DNA of 64,000 nucleotides from Microtetraspora sp. NBRC 13810 (GTDB lineage Bacteria > Actinomycetota > Actinomycetes > Streptosporangiales > Streptosporangiaceae): assembly GCF_030268685.1 (NCBI RefSeq), contig NZ_BSRQ01000026.1:1-64000 (forward strand). Direction: 5' to 3'. The notes beneath the pieces are model-generated. The model worked only from the letters and a program-made list of their open reading frames with translations. It searched no databases and was not told the origin of the DNA. Each line of letters begins with the position of its first letter. Within the stretch, counting starts at the first letter, position 1. A program made the translations under genes and the position numbers. Of the stretch, positions 28,701 to 37,277 are shown piece by piece.

Positions 28701-30682
28701 GCCGTGCGGCTCTTGCCGGGGGACTTCGGGTCCGGCCGCGAGCCCGCATCCGCCGGGCGCCTGGCCTTGCCCTTCGCGCCGGGCCCGGCCTTGTCGCCGG
28801 TGGCCGGAGGGTCGACGTCGGGCTTCGTGGCCGGGTCCGGCCGTACGCCCGCGCCGGACGCGCCTGCGGTCCCAGCGCCGGACGCGCCTGCGGTCCCGGC
28901 GTTGGGCGCATCTGCGGTCCCGGCACCGGATGTGCCTGCTGTACCGGCGTCGGGCGCGTCCGTCGTACCCGTGGCGGGTGTGCTTGTCGTGCCGGTGCCC
29001 GGAGTGCCGGGAGTGCCCGTGCTGCGGGGGCCCGCCGTACCTGGGACGCGGGTGCCCGCCTTGCCCGTGCCGGGGGTGGCGGTCTTGCGCGTGCCGGGCC
29101 GGGGGGCCGGGGAGTCGCTGTCGGGGGAGGCGCCGGGATCGGCGAGGAGGCCCGCCGGAAGGGCCTGGAAGATCATCGTGGCGGCGGGGTTGTCCTCCGC
29201 GCGGGCGGGGGCCGCTTCGCGTGCGTCGGCGTCCGGCTTCGTCGAGCCGGGGCCCTGGGCGGACGCGGACGCGGGGCGGGGGGCGGCCGACGCGTAGGGG
29301 GCGCGCCGCCGTACCGCCTGGTCTCCCGCGGCGGGATCGCCCTGCGCCTCACGCGCGCCCGGAGCCGCCTGCCCGGCGGACGGACCGGCCTGCTCCGGCG
29401 CCTGGCCGGGACGGCCGGACGACGGGGTCGCCGAAGGGCGGCCCGGCGCGAGGCCGGAGCCCGGGCGGCCCCCAGCGGGCGGCTGACCGGAAGGACGTCC
29501 CGGCGCCGGCGGCGAACCCGCCGGACGTCCCGAGGCGGGACCGGATCCCGCCGACCGGCCGGGTGCCGGTGCCGGGGACGGGCCTGTGCCACCGGGACGG
29601 CCGGGCGCGGGTGCCGACGACGGGCCTGCGTTGCCCGGACGGCCGGGTGCCGGGGACGGGCCTGCGTTGCCGGGGCGGCCCGGGGTGGGCTGCGGGCCGG
29701 GGCGGCCGAGGGGGGAGGCGGGGTCCGCGGCGGGTGGGCGGGCGGGGGAGGCCGGGCGGGCCGGGGCCTGGGGTGGGGCTGGGCGGCCGGCGGCGGGGGG
29801 TGCGGCGGCGGGGCGTGGGCGGGGCTTGGGGCGGACGGCGGGCCACGGGTGGGTGGGCGAGCCGCCGGCGATGATGCGCTCCAGCATCGTGGACGCCTCG
29901 TCATAGGTGAGACGCTGGATCGGCTCCTTGAGCAGCAGTCCCTCGATCACCGGCAGCAGCGGCCCGGCGTGCACGGCGGGATCGGGTTCGTCGTTGAGCA
30001 CCGAGTGCATGGTGGCCAGGGCGCCGCCGCGCTCGTGCGGCGGGCGGCCCTCCACCGCCGCGTAGAGGGTCGCGCCGAGCGACCACAGGTCGGACTCGCG
30101 GCGGGCCGGACGCCCCTGCAGCCGCTCCGGCGCGATGAACGCCGGGGTGCCCGCCAGACCGGTCATGGTCAGCGAGGTCTCCGCCTCCAGGGTGGCGATG
30201 CCGAAGTCGGTGAGCACGGTGCGGCCGTCGTCGGCGAGCAGTACGTTCTCCGGTTTGACGTCACGGTGCAGAACCCTGGCCTTGTGCGCGCTGCGCAGGG
30301 CGTCGATGACCTCCAGCCCGATCTTGGCCACCCGGCGGGGCGACAACGGGCCGTCCTCCCGGATGACCTGGCCCAGCGAGCGGGAGATGACGAGTTGCAT
30401 GACGATCCAGGGGCGGCCGTCCTCCTCGATCACGTCGTGCACGACGACGACGTTCGGGTGGGTCAGCCGGGCCGCCGCGCGGGCCTCCCGCATCGTGCGC
30501 CGGTTGAGCTGCTGCACCTCGTCGCCCAGCACGCTCGCGTAGCGCACCTCCTTGACCGCGACCGTCCGGTCCAGCAGATCGTCGTGCGCGCTCCAGACCA
30601 CTCCCATGCCGCCCCGGCCGATGGGTGCGAGCAAGTGGTAGCGCCCGGCGACCACACGTCCGCTGCCCTGCCCATCCGACAT
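25787..30682 (-). CDS. Giant membrane Ser/Thr protein kinase with low-complexity linker
   Basis: From the ATG at 30682 (a GTG lies one codon upstream) it has 1,631 residues. The kinase domain (about 10-275) is intact: IGRGGMGVVW, VAVKEV, HRDVKPENVLL, DFGIATLE, GTPAFIAPERL. Residues about 275-1380 are almost entirely low-complexity, with Pro/Gly/Arg, then Ala/Gly/Thr/Asp/Lys repeats such as KAGPV and GTAGASGA, and GYADPA-type repeats before a single membrane helix (about 1388-1408, LPVVLIAILVVAGVSLWLG). An extracytoplasmic domain of about 150 residues follows (GWRAYKDPLGFSIGLPKGW to the end), resembling the sensor-like folds on actinobacterial kinases. Ligand unknown. A real single frame: codon bias and domain continuity hold across it. 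Confidence 0.9.
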   Translation of the reverse strand: MSDGQGSGRVVAGRYHLLAPIGRGGMGVVWSAHDDLLDRTVAVKEVRYASVLGDEVQQLNRRTMREARAAARLTHPNVVVVHDVIEEDGRPWIVMQLVISRSLGQVIREDGPLSPRRVAKIGLEVIDALRSAHKARVLHRDVKPENVLLADDGRTVLTDFGIATLEAETSLTMTGLAGTPAFIAPERLQGRPARRESDLWSLGATLYAAVEGRPPHERGGALATMHSVLNDEPDPAVHAGPLLPVIEGLLLKEPIQRLTYDEASTMLERIIAGGSPTHPWPAVRPKPRPRPAAAPPAAGRPAPPQAPARPASPARPPAADPASPLGRPGPQPTPGRPGNAGPSPAPGRPGNAGPSSAPAPGRPGGTGPSPAPAPGRSAGSGPASGRPAGSPPAPGRPSGQPPAGGRPGSGLAPGRPSATPSSGRPGQAPEQAGPSAGQAAPGAREAQGDPAAGDQAVRRRAPYASAAPRPASASAQGPGSTKPDADAREAAPARAEDNPAATMIFQALPAGLLADPGASPDSDSPAPRPGTRKTATPGTGKAGTRVPGTAGPRSTGTPGTPGTGTTSTPATGTTDAPDAGTAGTSGAGTADAPNAGTAGASGAGTAGASGAGVRPDPATKPDVDPPATGDKAGPGAKGKARRPADAGSRPDPKSPGKSRTANHPETEPQNESESTDGSAKIAGPTDSSSDEARSAGRAESPGEPGSASKPGSVDKAGPVRKSGSAGKAGPVNKAGSVGTAGPVDEAGPEAGEVEPSAVEASGTKTSSAKASGAGRSASASTAGTPGAATSDAAPSDEADEGDETSLAAGASSARPKGGTSAGTPRAGAFGTDAPKADASGASPAKLGAFGAPSATPGTSGTASTDTDGNDTGTGDTPDSGDRPRSPAKSGTTAKNRTSTNKSGTTGKPETAKRPAPPASAADRMPPADDPVPLLDVTSPGEDGASQRGDDAVSPGDETTSSRDIDSASPPYGREVVSPLDNRDAVSLLGDDFDIVRESDSDTAPDLVPPAVPGAARRDDPDGGQRATGATKSLGGPGATASTGATGAGKAVGTTGATGAGKAVGAGGATGAGEVVGDGGGWAGGDDAGTALLPAVDGTAGREDDGPGTALLPPVGGAARQTAASAGAPGRSGLAGDLPQETKIGEFAAIPGEARIDADVPGFGGPRGSEAKAAETLGDLGQRARVLLARLGVLAGIAARRAQVLAAAAGRRLGVLSAAALRRLRRLAAAARRRLPVLMDTARERLRAIRTTGASASTHTPTSHAPTSHGHPDTLASGGHPDTKAAGTPVGGYPASRTPGDYRDVSADAYPDPSPGGYADPATRGYADPASGGHAAPSSGGYAAPANRGYGDPASGGYVDAGGPGAGVRLPEEMTMAGLRVRRSSSIKKALPVVLIAILVVAGVSLWLGMRSAEEATTPATPEITSTGRPPATPSGEATPPAAAPGTGAAPSTGAPPSTGAAPATPSAEQSPSEEPATEAAGKLPAGWRAYKDPLGFSIGLPKGWKEYKREGRTVWFRGPGSAKGSYLQIQEATQTKPDPVKDWREQERVARGNFRGYKHVSIHKVDYMDAAADWEFTWQMSSGRAHVVNRGFLTGNGRGYSIYWHTLDSSWKRDYRFFEGFTATFQPAKAK

Positions 30683-30885
30683 CACTGACTTCGAACCCCC
30701 TTCCCAGGGTCAGAAATCCTTCCATAGCGGCGGATACCGCGAGACCGCTCGGCAAAGGTTCCCTCGCCTCCGGCCCTCATGCCGTCCAACCCGGCCTTCT
30801 ATTGTCACCGCTGCCCGCGTCCGCGGAGTGAGACGTGTGTCCGGAAAGTGGCAGCCGGGGCGCGGGATGGCTTAAGGTCGTAGGC

Positions 30886-30971
30886 ATGCATCGCTGTCAC
30901 GCGTTTACCGAGCCGGCTCCGGGAGGGCCGGTCGCTCGGGCCTGATCTAGCGACCAACCGGAGTCGGCGCA
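30886..30971 (+). ncRNA. Structured RNA leader with short upstream reading frame
   Basis: A nested hairpin is encoded at 30912-30968: outer stem GCCGGCTCCGG/CCGGAGTCGGC (11 bp with one G-U pair) and inner stem GGTCGCT/AGCGACC (30930-30936 and 30949-30955) with a 12-nt loop. The ATG at 30886 opens a 19-codon frame (MHRCHAFTEPAPGGPVARA) ending inside the inner loop. An intrinsic terminator follows immediately. The layout is that of a transcription attenuator for the downstream chorismate mutase fusion, but the peptide lacks runs of Trp, Tyr or Phe. No known riboswitch family was recognised. Confidence 0.55.
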
Positions 30972-31006
30972 GGCAGAGACGTCAAGGTCTCTGCCCTTTT
31001 TGTTTT
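30972..31006 (+). terminator. Intrinsic terminator in the 5' leader
   Basis: GGCAGAGAC (30972-30980) and GTCTCTGCC (30987-30995) form a perfect 9-bp stem with a 6-nt loop followed by CTTTTTGTTTT. It lies 58 bp before the start codon of the downstream gene, not after a gene on this strand, which points to regulated premature termination. Confidence 0.85.
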
Positions 31007-31063
31007 CCGCAACTGTTGCGCCGGCCGCGGAGATGGCGACCGGCCGAGTTCTGAGGAGCCGAT

Positions 31064-32029
31064 ATGTCATCAGCCGTTGATACCGCACAGCCGGCGGCGA
31101 AAGCCGTACAAGTGGGGGATCTCTCTCTTGGCGGCGGGAAGGTGGCCGTGTTCGGCGGCGTGCCCGGCGGGGAGCAGGACGGGCGGTGGATCAGCCTGCG
31201 CGGCGACCGGCCGGCCCGTCCGGCCGCCGAGGTCGCCGAGGAGGCCCGCGCGGCGTGCCCGGGCGTCCTGCTGGCCGAACCGCGCTCCGCGGACGGCCTG
31301 GCGGACCTCGCGCGGCTCGTGGACGGCTTCGTGGTGGGCGGCGCGTGGACCCGGGACCTGAGCCTGGTGCGGGCGGTGGCGGCGGCCGGCCTGCCGGTGG
31401 TCGTGCAGCGCGGGAGCGCCGCCTCGCTGGGGGAATGGCTGGCGGTGGCCGACTACTGCGCGGCGGCGGGCAACGACCGGGTGGTGCTCTGCGAGAGCGG
31501 CGGACGCGGTCCCGGCGGACGGGCCGCCCCCAACCTGCCGCTGCTGCGCGCGGCGCGGGAACGGTCCGGCCGGCCGGTGCTCGCCGACCTCGGCGAGGAC
31601 CCGGGGCTGGCCGCGGCGGCGGTCGCCGCGGGCGCGGACGGGCTGTTCCTCGCCCCGCAGGCGGGTCCCGGCGTCGTCGCGGCGGCCCGCCGGGCCGCGC
31701 TCGTGGTGGGCGCGCTGGCCGGCGCGGCCGAGCGGCGCGGCACGCCCGGGTCGGTCGAGGCGGCGCGCGAGGCCATCGACCGGGTGGACGCCGCCCTGGC
31801 CACCCTGCTGGAGCGCCGCGCCGCGCTGGCCGGCGTGGTGCAACGGCTCAAGCCCGTGGGCGGTTTCGCCGGCCGTGACATGGACCGCGAGCGCCGTCTC
31901 GTCGAGGCGATGGCCCGCTACGCCCCCAGGCTGGGCGCCGTACGGCTGGCGCCGGTGATGAACGCCGTGATCGAGGCCGGGCTCCATCTGGCCGAGGAGG
32001 ACCGCCGCCTGGACCGGCCCGCCCCCTGA
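31064..32029 (+). CDS. Degenerate DAHP synthase domain fused to chorismate mutase
   Basis: The ATG at 31064 follows TGAGGAG and gives 321 residues. Residues about 20-225 resemble type I-beta DAHP synthases (LPVVVQRGSAASLGEWLAVADY, GNDRVVLCESG), but usual catalytic motifs are altered: the KPRTSP segment is missing, LLKRG is VVQRG, CERG is CESG and DPSH is DLGE. Residues about 230-315 form an AroQ-type chorismate mutase with AIDRVDAALATLLERRAAL, a Lys after the first helix and MDRERRLVEAM, which keeps the usual DxxRE pattern. I infer an active mutase carrying a pseudo-DAHP synthase, perhaps as an effector or partner-binding domain. Preceded by an attenuator-like leader; dnaE follows. Confidence 0.7.
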   Translation: MSSAVDTAQPAAKAVQVGDLSLGGGKVAVFGGVPGGEQDGRWISLRGDRPARPAAEVAEEARAACPGVLLAEPRSADGLADLARLVDGFVVGGAWTRDLSLVRAVAAAGLPVVVQRGSAASLGEWLAVADYCAAAGNDRVVLCESGGRGPGGRAAPNLPLLRAARERSGRPVLADLGEDPGLAAAAVAAGADGLFLAPQAGPGVVAAARRAALVVGALAGAAERRGTPGSVEAAREAIDRVDAALATLLERRAALAGVVQRLKPVGGFAGRDMDRERRLVEAMARYAPRLGAVRLAPVMNAVIEAGLHLAEEDRRLDRPAP

Positions 32030-32144
32030 GCGGCACCGATCCCTCGGACGGGTGATACGACTGGGGCGAGGCGGTCACGGGAGCGGTCCCGACGCGCGTA
32101 GGCTCGTCGGCAACCCGTGAAGCGAGTGGTGTGTGAGGAGCCGC

Positions 32145-35100
32145 ATGAGCGAGTCGTTTGTCCATCTGCACGTCCACACCGAGTACTCCATGCTCGACGG
32201 AGCGGCTCGGTTGAAGCAGATGTTCAAACAGGTCGGTGACCTGGGGATGCCGGCGATCGCGATGACCGACCACGGCAACATGCACGGCGCCTACGACTTC
32301 TACAAGCAGGCGACCGCCGCGGGCATCAAGCCGATCATCGGCATCGAGGCCTACGTGGCGCCCGAGATGCGGCACAACAAGAAGCCGGTGCTGTGGGGCG
32401 AGCCGCACCAGAAGCGCGACGACGTCTCCGCGGGCGGCTACTACACCCACATGACCATCTGGGCCAGGAACCGCACGGGCCTGTCCAACCTGATGAAGCT
32501 CACCTCGCGCTCCTTCACCGAGGGCTTCGTCCGCAAGTGGGCGCGGATGGACGCGGAGCTGCTCGCCGAGCACGCCGACGGGCTGATGGCCACCACCGGC
32601 TGCCCGTCCGGCGAGGTGCAGACCCGGCTGCGCCTCGGCCAGTACGACGAGGCCGTCAAGGCCGCCGCGAAGTTCCAGGAGATCTTCGGCAGGGACAACT
32701 ACTTCCTCGAGGTCATGGACCACGGGCTCGACATCGAGCGCAGGGTCCGCGACGGCCTGACCAGGATCAGCAAAGAGCTGAACATCCCGCCGGTCGTCAC
32801 CAACGACTCGCACTACACCTACGAGTCCGACTCCTCCAGCCACGACGCCCTCCTGTGCATCCAGACCGGCAAGCAGCTCTCCGACCCCGACCGGTTCCGG
32901 TTCGACGGCAGCGGTTACTACATCAAGACCGCCGACGAGATGCGCGCCATCGACTCCTCCGACCTGTGGGCCGAGGGCTGCCGCAACACGCTGCTGGTGG
33001 CCGAGCGGGTCGACCCGGCGGACATGTTCGGCTACAAGAACCTCATGCCGAGCTTCCCGGTGCCCGAGGGGGAGTCCGAGGAGAGCTTCTTCCGCCGGCA
33101 GGTCTGGGAGGGCATGGACCGGCGCTGGCCGGAGGGGTTCGACCAGCAGCACCGCGCCCAGGCGGAGTACGAGATCGGGATCATCGAGCAGATGGGCTTC
33201 CCGTCCTACTTCCTCGTGGTCGCCGACTTCATCATGTGGGCCAAGCGCAACGGCATCCGGGTCGGTCCCGGCCGTGGTTCCGCGGCGGGCTCGCTGGTCG
33301 CGTACGCGCTGGGCATCACCGACCTGGACCCGCTCCCGCACGGCCTGATCTTCGAGCGGTTCCTCAACCCCGACCGCGTGTCCATGCCCGACGTCGACAT
33401 CGACTTCGACGAGCGCAGGCGCGGCGACGTGATCCGCTACGTCACCGAGAAGTGGGGCGCCGACAAGGTCGCGATGATCGCCACCTTCGGCACCATCAAG
33501 GCGAAGGCGGCCATCAAGGACGCCGCCCGCGTCCTCGGCTATCCGTACGCGCTGGGCGACAAGGTGTCCAAGGCGTTCCCGCCGGCCGTGATGGGCAAGG
33601 ACATCCCGCTGTCCGGGATCTTCGACAGCGAGCACCCGCGCTACAACGAGGCGGGCGAGCTGCGCAAGCTGTACGAGGAGGACGTCGACGTCAAGGCGGC
33701 GGTGGACCTCGGCAGGGGCCTGGAGGGCCTGATCCGGCAGACCGGCGTGCACGCGGCCGGCGTCATCCTGTCCGCCGAGCCGCTCACCGACAACATCCCC
33801 ATCATGCGCCGCGACTCCGACGGCGTCATCATCACGCAGTTCGACTATCCGACGTGTGAGACGCTCGGCCTGCTGAAGATGGACTTCCTCGGCCTGCGGA
33901 ACCTCACGATCATCGACGACTGCCTCAAGATGATCCAGGGCAACACCGGGGAGATGATCGACCTCCTCAAGCTCCCGCTGGACGACCGCAAGACCTACGA
34001 GCTGCTCGGCCGCGGCGACACCCTGGGCGTGTTCCAGCTGGACGGCGGCGGCATGCGGTCGCTGCTGCGGTTGATGAAGCCGGACAACTTCGAGGACATC
34101 TCCGCCGTGGGCGCGCTCTACCGCCCCGGCCCGATGGGCGCCAACTCGCACACCAACTACGCGCTGCGCAAGAACGGCCAGCAGAAGATCGAGCCGATCC
34201 ACCCCGAGTTCGAGGAGTCGCTGGCCGAGATCCTCGGCACCACCTACGGCCTGATCGTCTATCAGGAGCAGGTCATGGCCATCGCCCAGAAGGTCGCCGG
34301 GTTCTCGCTCGGCAAAGCGGACCTGCTCCGCCGCGCGATGGGCAAGAAGAAGAAGTCCGAGCTGGACAAGCAGTTCGAGTCCTTCGAGAAGGGCATGAAG
34401 GACAACGGATACTCCGGCGCGGCGATCAAGACGCTGTGGGACATCCTGCTCCCCTTCTCCGACTACGCGTTCAACAAGGCGCACAGCGCCGCCTACGGCC
34501 TGGTCTCCTACTGGACCGCCTACCTCAAGGCCAACTACCCGGCCGAGTACATGGCGGCCCTGCTCACCTCGGTGAAGGACGACAAGGACAAGTCGGCGCT
34601 CTACCTCAACGAGTGCCGCCGGATGGGCATCAAGGTGCTCCCGCCGGACGTCAACGACTCCGACTTCGACTTCACCCCGCGCGGCACCGACATCCGCTTC
34701 GGCCTGTCCGCCATCCGCAACGTCGGCGGCAACGTCGTGGACGGCGTCATCGCGGCCCGCAAGGAGAAGGGCCGGTTCGGCGACTTCAAGGACTTCCTGC
34801 GCAAGGTCCCGGCGATCGTGTGCAACAAGAGGGTCATCGAGTCGCTGATCAAGTCGGGCGCCTTCGACTCCTTCGGCCATGTCCGCAAGGGCCTGGTGAT
34901 GGTGCACGAGCAGGCGGTGGACGCGATCATCGACATCAAGAAGAACGAGGCGATCGGCCAGGACTCGCTGTTCGGCGCGGTCGAGGGGGCCGAGGACCAG
35001 ACCTTCGACGTGCAGATCCCGCCGGGGGAGTGGGACAAGACGACGCTGCTCACCTTCGAGCGGGAGATGCTCGGGCTCTACGTCTCCGACCATCCGCTGT

Positions 35101-35666
35101 TCGGGGTCGAGCACATCCTGAGCCAGGGGGCCGACTGCTCGGTGGCCGCGCTCCAGGACGAGACCCGCCCGGACGGGCAGATCGTCACCGTGGGCGGCAT
35201 CCTCACCGGCCTGCAGCGCAAGGTCACCAAGAAGGGCGACACCTGGGTGCTGACCACGCTGGAGGACCTGGAGGGCGCCACCGAGGTGATGATCTTCCCC
35301 TCGGCCTACCAGCTCTGCTCCACCGTGCTCGCCGAGGACGCGATCGTCTTCGTCAAGGGCCGCGTCGACAAGCGGGAGGACGTCGCGAAGATCATCGCGA
35401 TGGAGGTCACCGCCCCCGACCTCACCCAGGAGTCGGGTGGCCCGTTGCTGGTCAGCCTGCCGCTCAACCGGTGCACGCCGCCCGTCGTGGGCCGTCTCAA
35501 GGAGGTGCTGACCACGCACCCCGGCACCACCGAGATCCACCTCCAGGTGCACAACGGCCCGCGGACCACGGTCATGCGCCTGGACGACCGGCTCCGCGTC
35601 ACCCCGTCCCCCGCCCTGATGGGCGACCTCAAGCAGCTTCTCGGCCCGGCCTGCCTGGGCGCCTGA
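32145..35666 (+). CDS. dnaE: DNA polymerase III alpha subunit
   Basis: Main replicative polymerase (C family). The ATG at 32145 follows GTGAGGAG and gives 1,173 residues ([19 protein letters not shown]). An N-terminal PHP domain (about 1-290, [18 protein letters not shown]) is followed by palm motifs [17 protein letters not shown] and the catalytic PDVDIDFDE near 413-421, the fingers and HhH region ([10 protein letters not shown]), and a C-terminal OB fold with a tau-binding tail. Length is typical of actinobacterial DnaE1. A strong terminator follows 12 bp after the stop. Confidence 0.97.
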   Translation: MSESFVHLHVHTEYSMLDGAARLKQMFKQVGDLGMPAIAMTDHGNMHGAYDFYKQATAAGIKPIIGIEAYVAPEMRHNKKPVLWGEPHQKRDDVSAGGYYTHMTIWARNRTGLSNLMKLTSRSFTEGFVRKWARMDAELLAEHADGLMATTGCPSGEVQTRLRLGQYDEAVKAAAKFQEIFGRDNYFLEVMDHGLDIERRVRDGLTRISKELNIPPVVTNDSHYTYESDSSSHDALLCIQTGKQLSDPDRFRFDGSGYYIKTADEMRAIDSSDLWAEGCRNTLLVAERVDPADMFGYKNLMPSFPVPEGESEESFFRRQVWEGMDRRWPEGFDQQHRAQAEYEIGIIEQMGFPSYFLVVADFIMWAKRNGIRVGPGRGSAAGSLVAYALGITDLDPLPHGLIFERFLNPDRVSMPDVDIDFDERRRGDVIRYVTEKWGADKVAMIATFGTIKAKAAIKDAARVLGYPYALGDKVSKAFPPAVMGKDIPLSGIFDSEHPRYNEAGELRKLYEEDVDVKAAVDLGRGLEGLIRQTGVHAAGVILSAEPLTDNIPIMRRDSDGVIITQFDYPTCETLGLLKMDFLGLRNLTIIDDCLKMIQGNTGEMIDLLKLPLDDRKTYELLGRGDTLGVFQLDGGGMRSLLRLMKPDNFEDISAVGALYRPGPMGANSHTNYALRKNGQQKIEPIHPEFEESLAEILGTTYGLIVYQEQVMAIAQKVAGFSLGKADLLRRAMGKKKKSELDKQFESFEKGMKDNGYSGAAIKTLWDILLPFSDYAFNKAHSAAYGLVSYWTAYLKANYPAEYMAALLTSVKDDKDKSALYLNECRRMGIKVLPPDVNDSDFDFTPRGTDIRFGLSAIRNVGGNVVDGVIAARKEKGRFGDFKDFLRKVPAIVCNKRVIESLIKSGAFDSFGHVRKGLVMVHEQAVDAIIDIKKNEAIGQDSLFGAVEGAEDQTFDVQIPPGEWDKTTLLTFEREMLGLYVSDHPLFGVEHILSQGADCSVAALQDETRPDGQIVTVGGILTGLQRKVTKKGDTWVLTTLEDLEGATEVMIFPSAYQLCSTVLAEDAIVFVKGRVDKREDVAKIIAMEVTAPDLTQESGGPLLVSLPLNRCTPPVVGRLKEVLTTHPGTTEIHLQVHNGPRTTVMRLDDRLRVTPSPALMGDLKQLLGPACLGA

Positions 35667-35677
35667 CACCACCCGGG

Positions 35678-35712
35678 AGGGGCGGCCGGTCCACCCGGCC
35701 GCCCCTTCTTCG
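35678..35712 (+). terminator. Intrinsic terminator of dnaE
   Basis: GGGGCGGCCGG (35679-35689) pairs perfectly with CCGGCCGCCCC (35695-35705), extended by one A-T pair, with a 5-nt loop, followed by TTCTTCG. Confidence 0.8.
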
Positions 35713-35733
35713 TCCCGCATGCCATCTCTCGCA

Positions 35734-35758
35734 AGATATCTCGGCTCACGATATATTG
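35734..35758 (+). promoter_or_regulatory. Candidate PadR operator/promoter
   Basis: ATATC (35736-35740) and GATAT (35750-35754) form an inverted repeat with a 9-bp spacer in an AT-rich patch directly before the PadR-type gene. PadR regulators commonly repress their own promoters through such dyads; binding here is inference. Confidence 0.5.
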
Positions 35759-35778
35759 GAGGGGTGGTCGCACGAGGA

Positions 35779-36105
35779 ATGACCGAGCCCGCCTTTCTGG
35801 TGCTCACCGCGCTCGCGGGCGAGGCACGGCACGGATACGGGATCGTGAGCGAGGTCGAGCGCCTGTCGGACGGCCGGGTGAGCATGCCCGTCGGCACCCT
35901 GTACGGCGTGCTCGACCGGCTCGCCGGCGAAGGGCTGGTCGAGCTTGACCGGGAAGAGGTGCAGCAGGGCCGCCTGCGGCGCTACTACCGGCTGACCGAC
36001 CCGGGGGCCGAGGCGCTGGCCGCCGAGGCCCGCCGGCTGGAGGCGAACGTCAGGGCCGCCACCGAGCGGCTGCGCGCCCGCAGGACACGACCGGCGACGG
36101 CATGA
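35779..36105 (+). CDS. PadR-family transcriptional regulator
   Basis: Winged-helix repressor of 108 residues. MTEPAFLVLTALAGEARHGYGI is split by family signature LTALA...RHGYGIVSEVE, and VGTLYGVLDRLAGEGLVE is the recognition helix and wing. The ATG at 35779 matches the family N-terminus; a GTG at 35764 with GGAGG just before it is the alternative. It lies 28 bp upstream of a membrane protein gene, a pairing seen repeatedly in actinobacteria where the regulator controls the partner. The inducer is unknown. Confidence 0.9.
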   Translation: MTEPAFLVLTALAGEARHGYGIVSEVERLSDGRVSMPVGTLYGVLDRLAGEGLVELDREEVQQGRLRRYYRLTDPGAEALAAEARRLEANVRAATERLRARRTRPATA

Positions 36106-36133
36106 GACGCCGGCCGCGAGGGGAGAGGATCGC

Positions 36134-37171
36134 ATGAGGACGTTGCTGGAGGAGCGCTACCGCTTCCTGCTGCGGATGCTTCCCGCGGGCTACCGCGCGC
36201 GGCGCGAGGAAGAGATGGTCGCCACCTACCTGGAGGGCATGACCGGCACCGAGGAGGAGGGCCTCGGCCGTCCGCGCTGGTCCGAGGCGCGCGGTATCGC
36301 CGGGCTGGCCGTTCGGGTGCGCCTGGGCGGCACGGGCGCGCCCGCCCGCTCCCTCGCCCGGGGCGAGACGGTCCGCCTCGTCGCGCTGCTCGGCGTGGCC
36401 GCCCAGGTGGCGATCTCCCTGCACGGCGCCGCCCGCGCCCTCCTTCCCGGCCGGAGCGGCTCACCGGTCTGGACCCTGACCTGGCCGGACGTCCTGCTGA
36501 CCCTGGGCTGGACCGCGGCCTTCATCCTGCTGATCGCCGGTTTCGCGCGGCCCGCCCGAGTCCTGGTGCTCGCGGTGGCCGCGGCACAGGTCCTCGCGTC
36601 CCTCGACGCCGAGCGCCTGACCGCCCTGCTCAGCGGCTCGGAAGCGGTCATCTGGGCGTCGTGGACGGCCCTGATGGTCGTGCCCGCCGTCGCGCTGGCC
36701 ACCGGCTTCCACCGCGACGCCCCGCACCCCGGCCACCGCTGGCTCGCCGTCCCGCCGGCCGGCGCCGCGCTGCTCGCCCTGCACGGCCTCCTGCCCAGCC
36801 TCGGCTCCGTGTACGAGGTGTACAGCTTCGCCCTGCTGATCGGCGGCCTGACCTGGCTGACCGTCACCCGGCGGGCGGCGGAGCCCGGCCCGGGGAAGCG
36901 AGGGCGGTACGCGCGGTGGGCGGCGGCCTGGAGCGGGCCGCAGGTGCCGCTCGCGCTCTTCGCGCTGGCCGTACCGACGCTGGGCGCGTGGCTCCCCCTG
37001 CTGGCCGCCTACTGGGCGAGCGTCCCCTTCGTCATGCCCTACCTCGTCGTCGAAACCGCCGGGGCGGTGGCACTGGCCCTGACCGCCCCGGCCCTGCTGG
37101 CCGCCGGCGTCCGCGCGCTGCGCCGCCTCCCCGCCCCGGAGCAGCTCCCCACCGCGGCGACCCCCGCCTGA
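36134..37171 (+). CDS. PadR-partner membrane protein, function unknown
   Basis: 345 residues, start ATG at 36134 after GAGGGGAGAGGA. The N-terminus (about 1-70, LLEERYRFLLRMLPAGYRARREEEMVATYLEGM) is a cytoplasmic charged helix resembling the HAAS-type domains paired with PadR regulators; about eight hydrophobic segments follow from residue 75 to the end. No transporter or enzyme motif was found. Together with the PadR gene it likely forms a two-gene operon that senses or responds to envelope stress; the role is inference. The last 45 bp are duplicated just after the stop. Confidence 0.75.
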   Translation: MRTLLEERYRFLLRMLPAGYRARREEEMVATYLEGMTGTEEEGLGRPRWSEARGIAGLAVRVRLGGTGAPARSLARGETVRLVALLGVAAQVAISLHGAARALLPGRSGSPVWTLTWPDVLLTLGWTAAFILLIAGFARPARVLVLAVAAAQVLASLDAERLTALLSGSEAVIWASWTALMVVPAVALATGFHRDAPHPGHRWLAVPPAGAALLALHGLLPSLGSVYEVYSFALLIGGLTWLTVTRRAAEPGPGKRGRYARWAAAWSGPQVPLALFALAVPTLGAWLPLLAAYWASVPFVMPYLVVETAGAVALALTAPALLAAGVRALRRLPAPEQLPTAATPA

Positions 37172-37246
37172 CCGCTCCCTGCCCCGGAGCAGCTTCCCGC
37201 CGCGCGACCCCGCCTGACCGCTCGCCGGCGCCTGACCGCTCGCCGG
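37133..37246. repeat. Duplicated 3' gene end with 18-bp tandem repeats
   Basis: The segment 37133-37177, which spans the last codons and stop of the membrane gene, recurs with few changes at 37181-37223. An exact 18-bp unit (CGCCTGACCGCTCGCCGG) then occurs twice in tandem at 37211-37228 and 37229-37246. It looks like local slippage or duplication. Confidence 0.8.
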
Positions 37247-37277
37247 TCCGGCCGCGGGGCTGGAGTACGTTTGCGGC

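Noticed and set aside
30886-30945. The 19-codon frame read as a classic Trp/Phe/Tyr attenuator leader peptide.
   Set aside because: Only one Phe and no Trp or Tyr; kept only as a frame inside a structured leader, not as a typed attenuator.
31848-35897. Very long open frame antisense to dnaE (about 1,350 codons).
   Set aside because: Same GC-skew artefact; dnaE on the other strand has full polymerase motifs and a good binding site.
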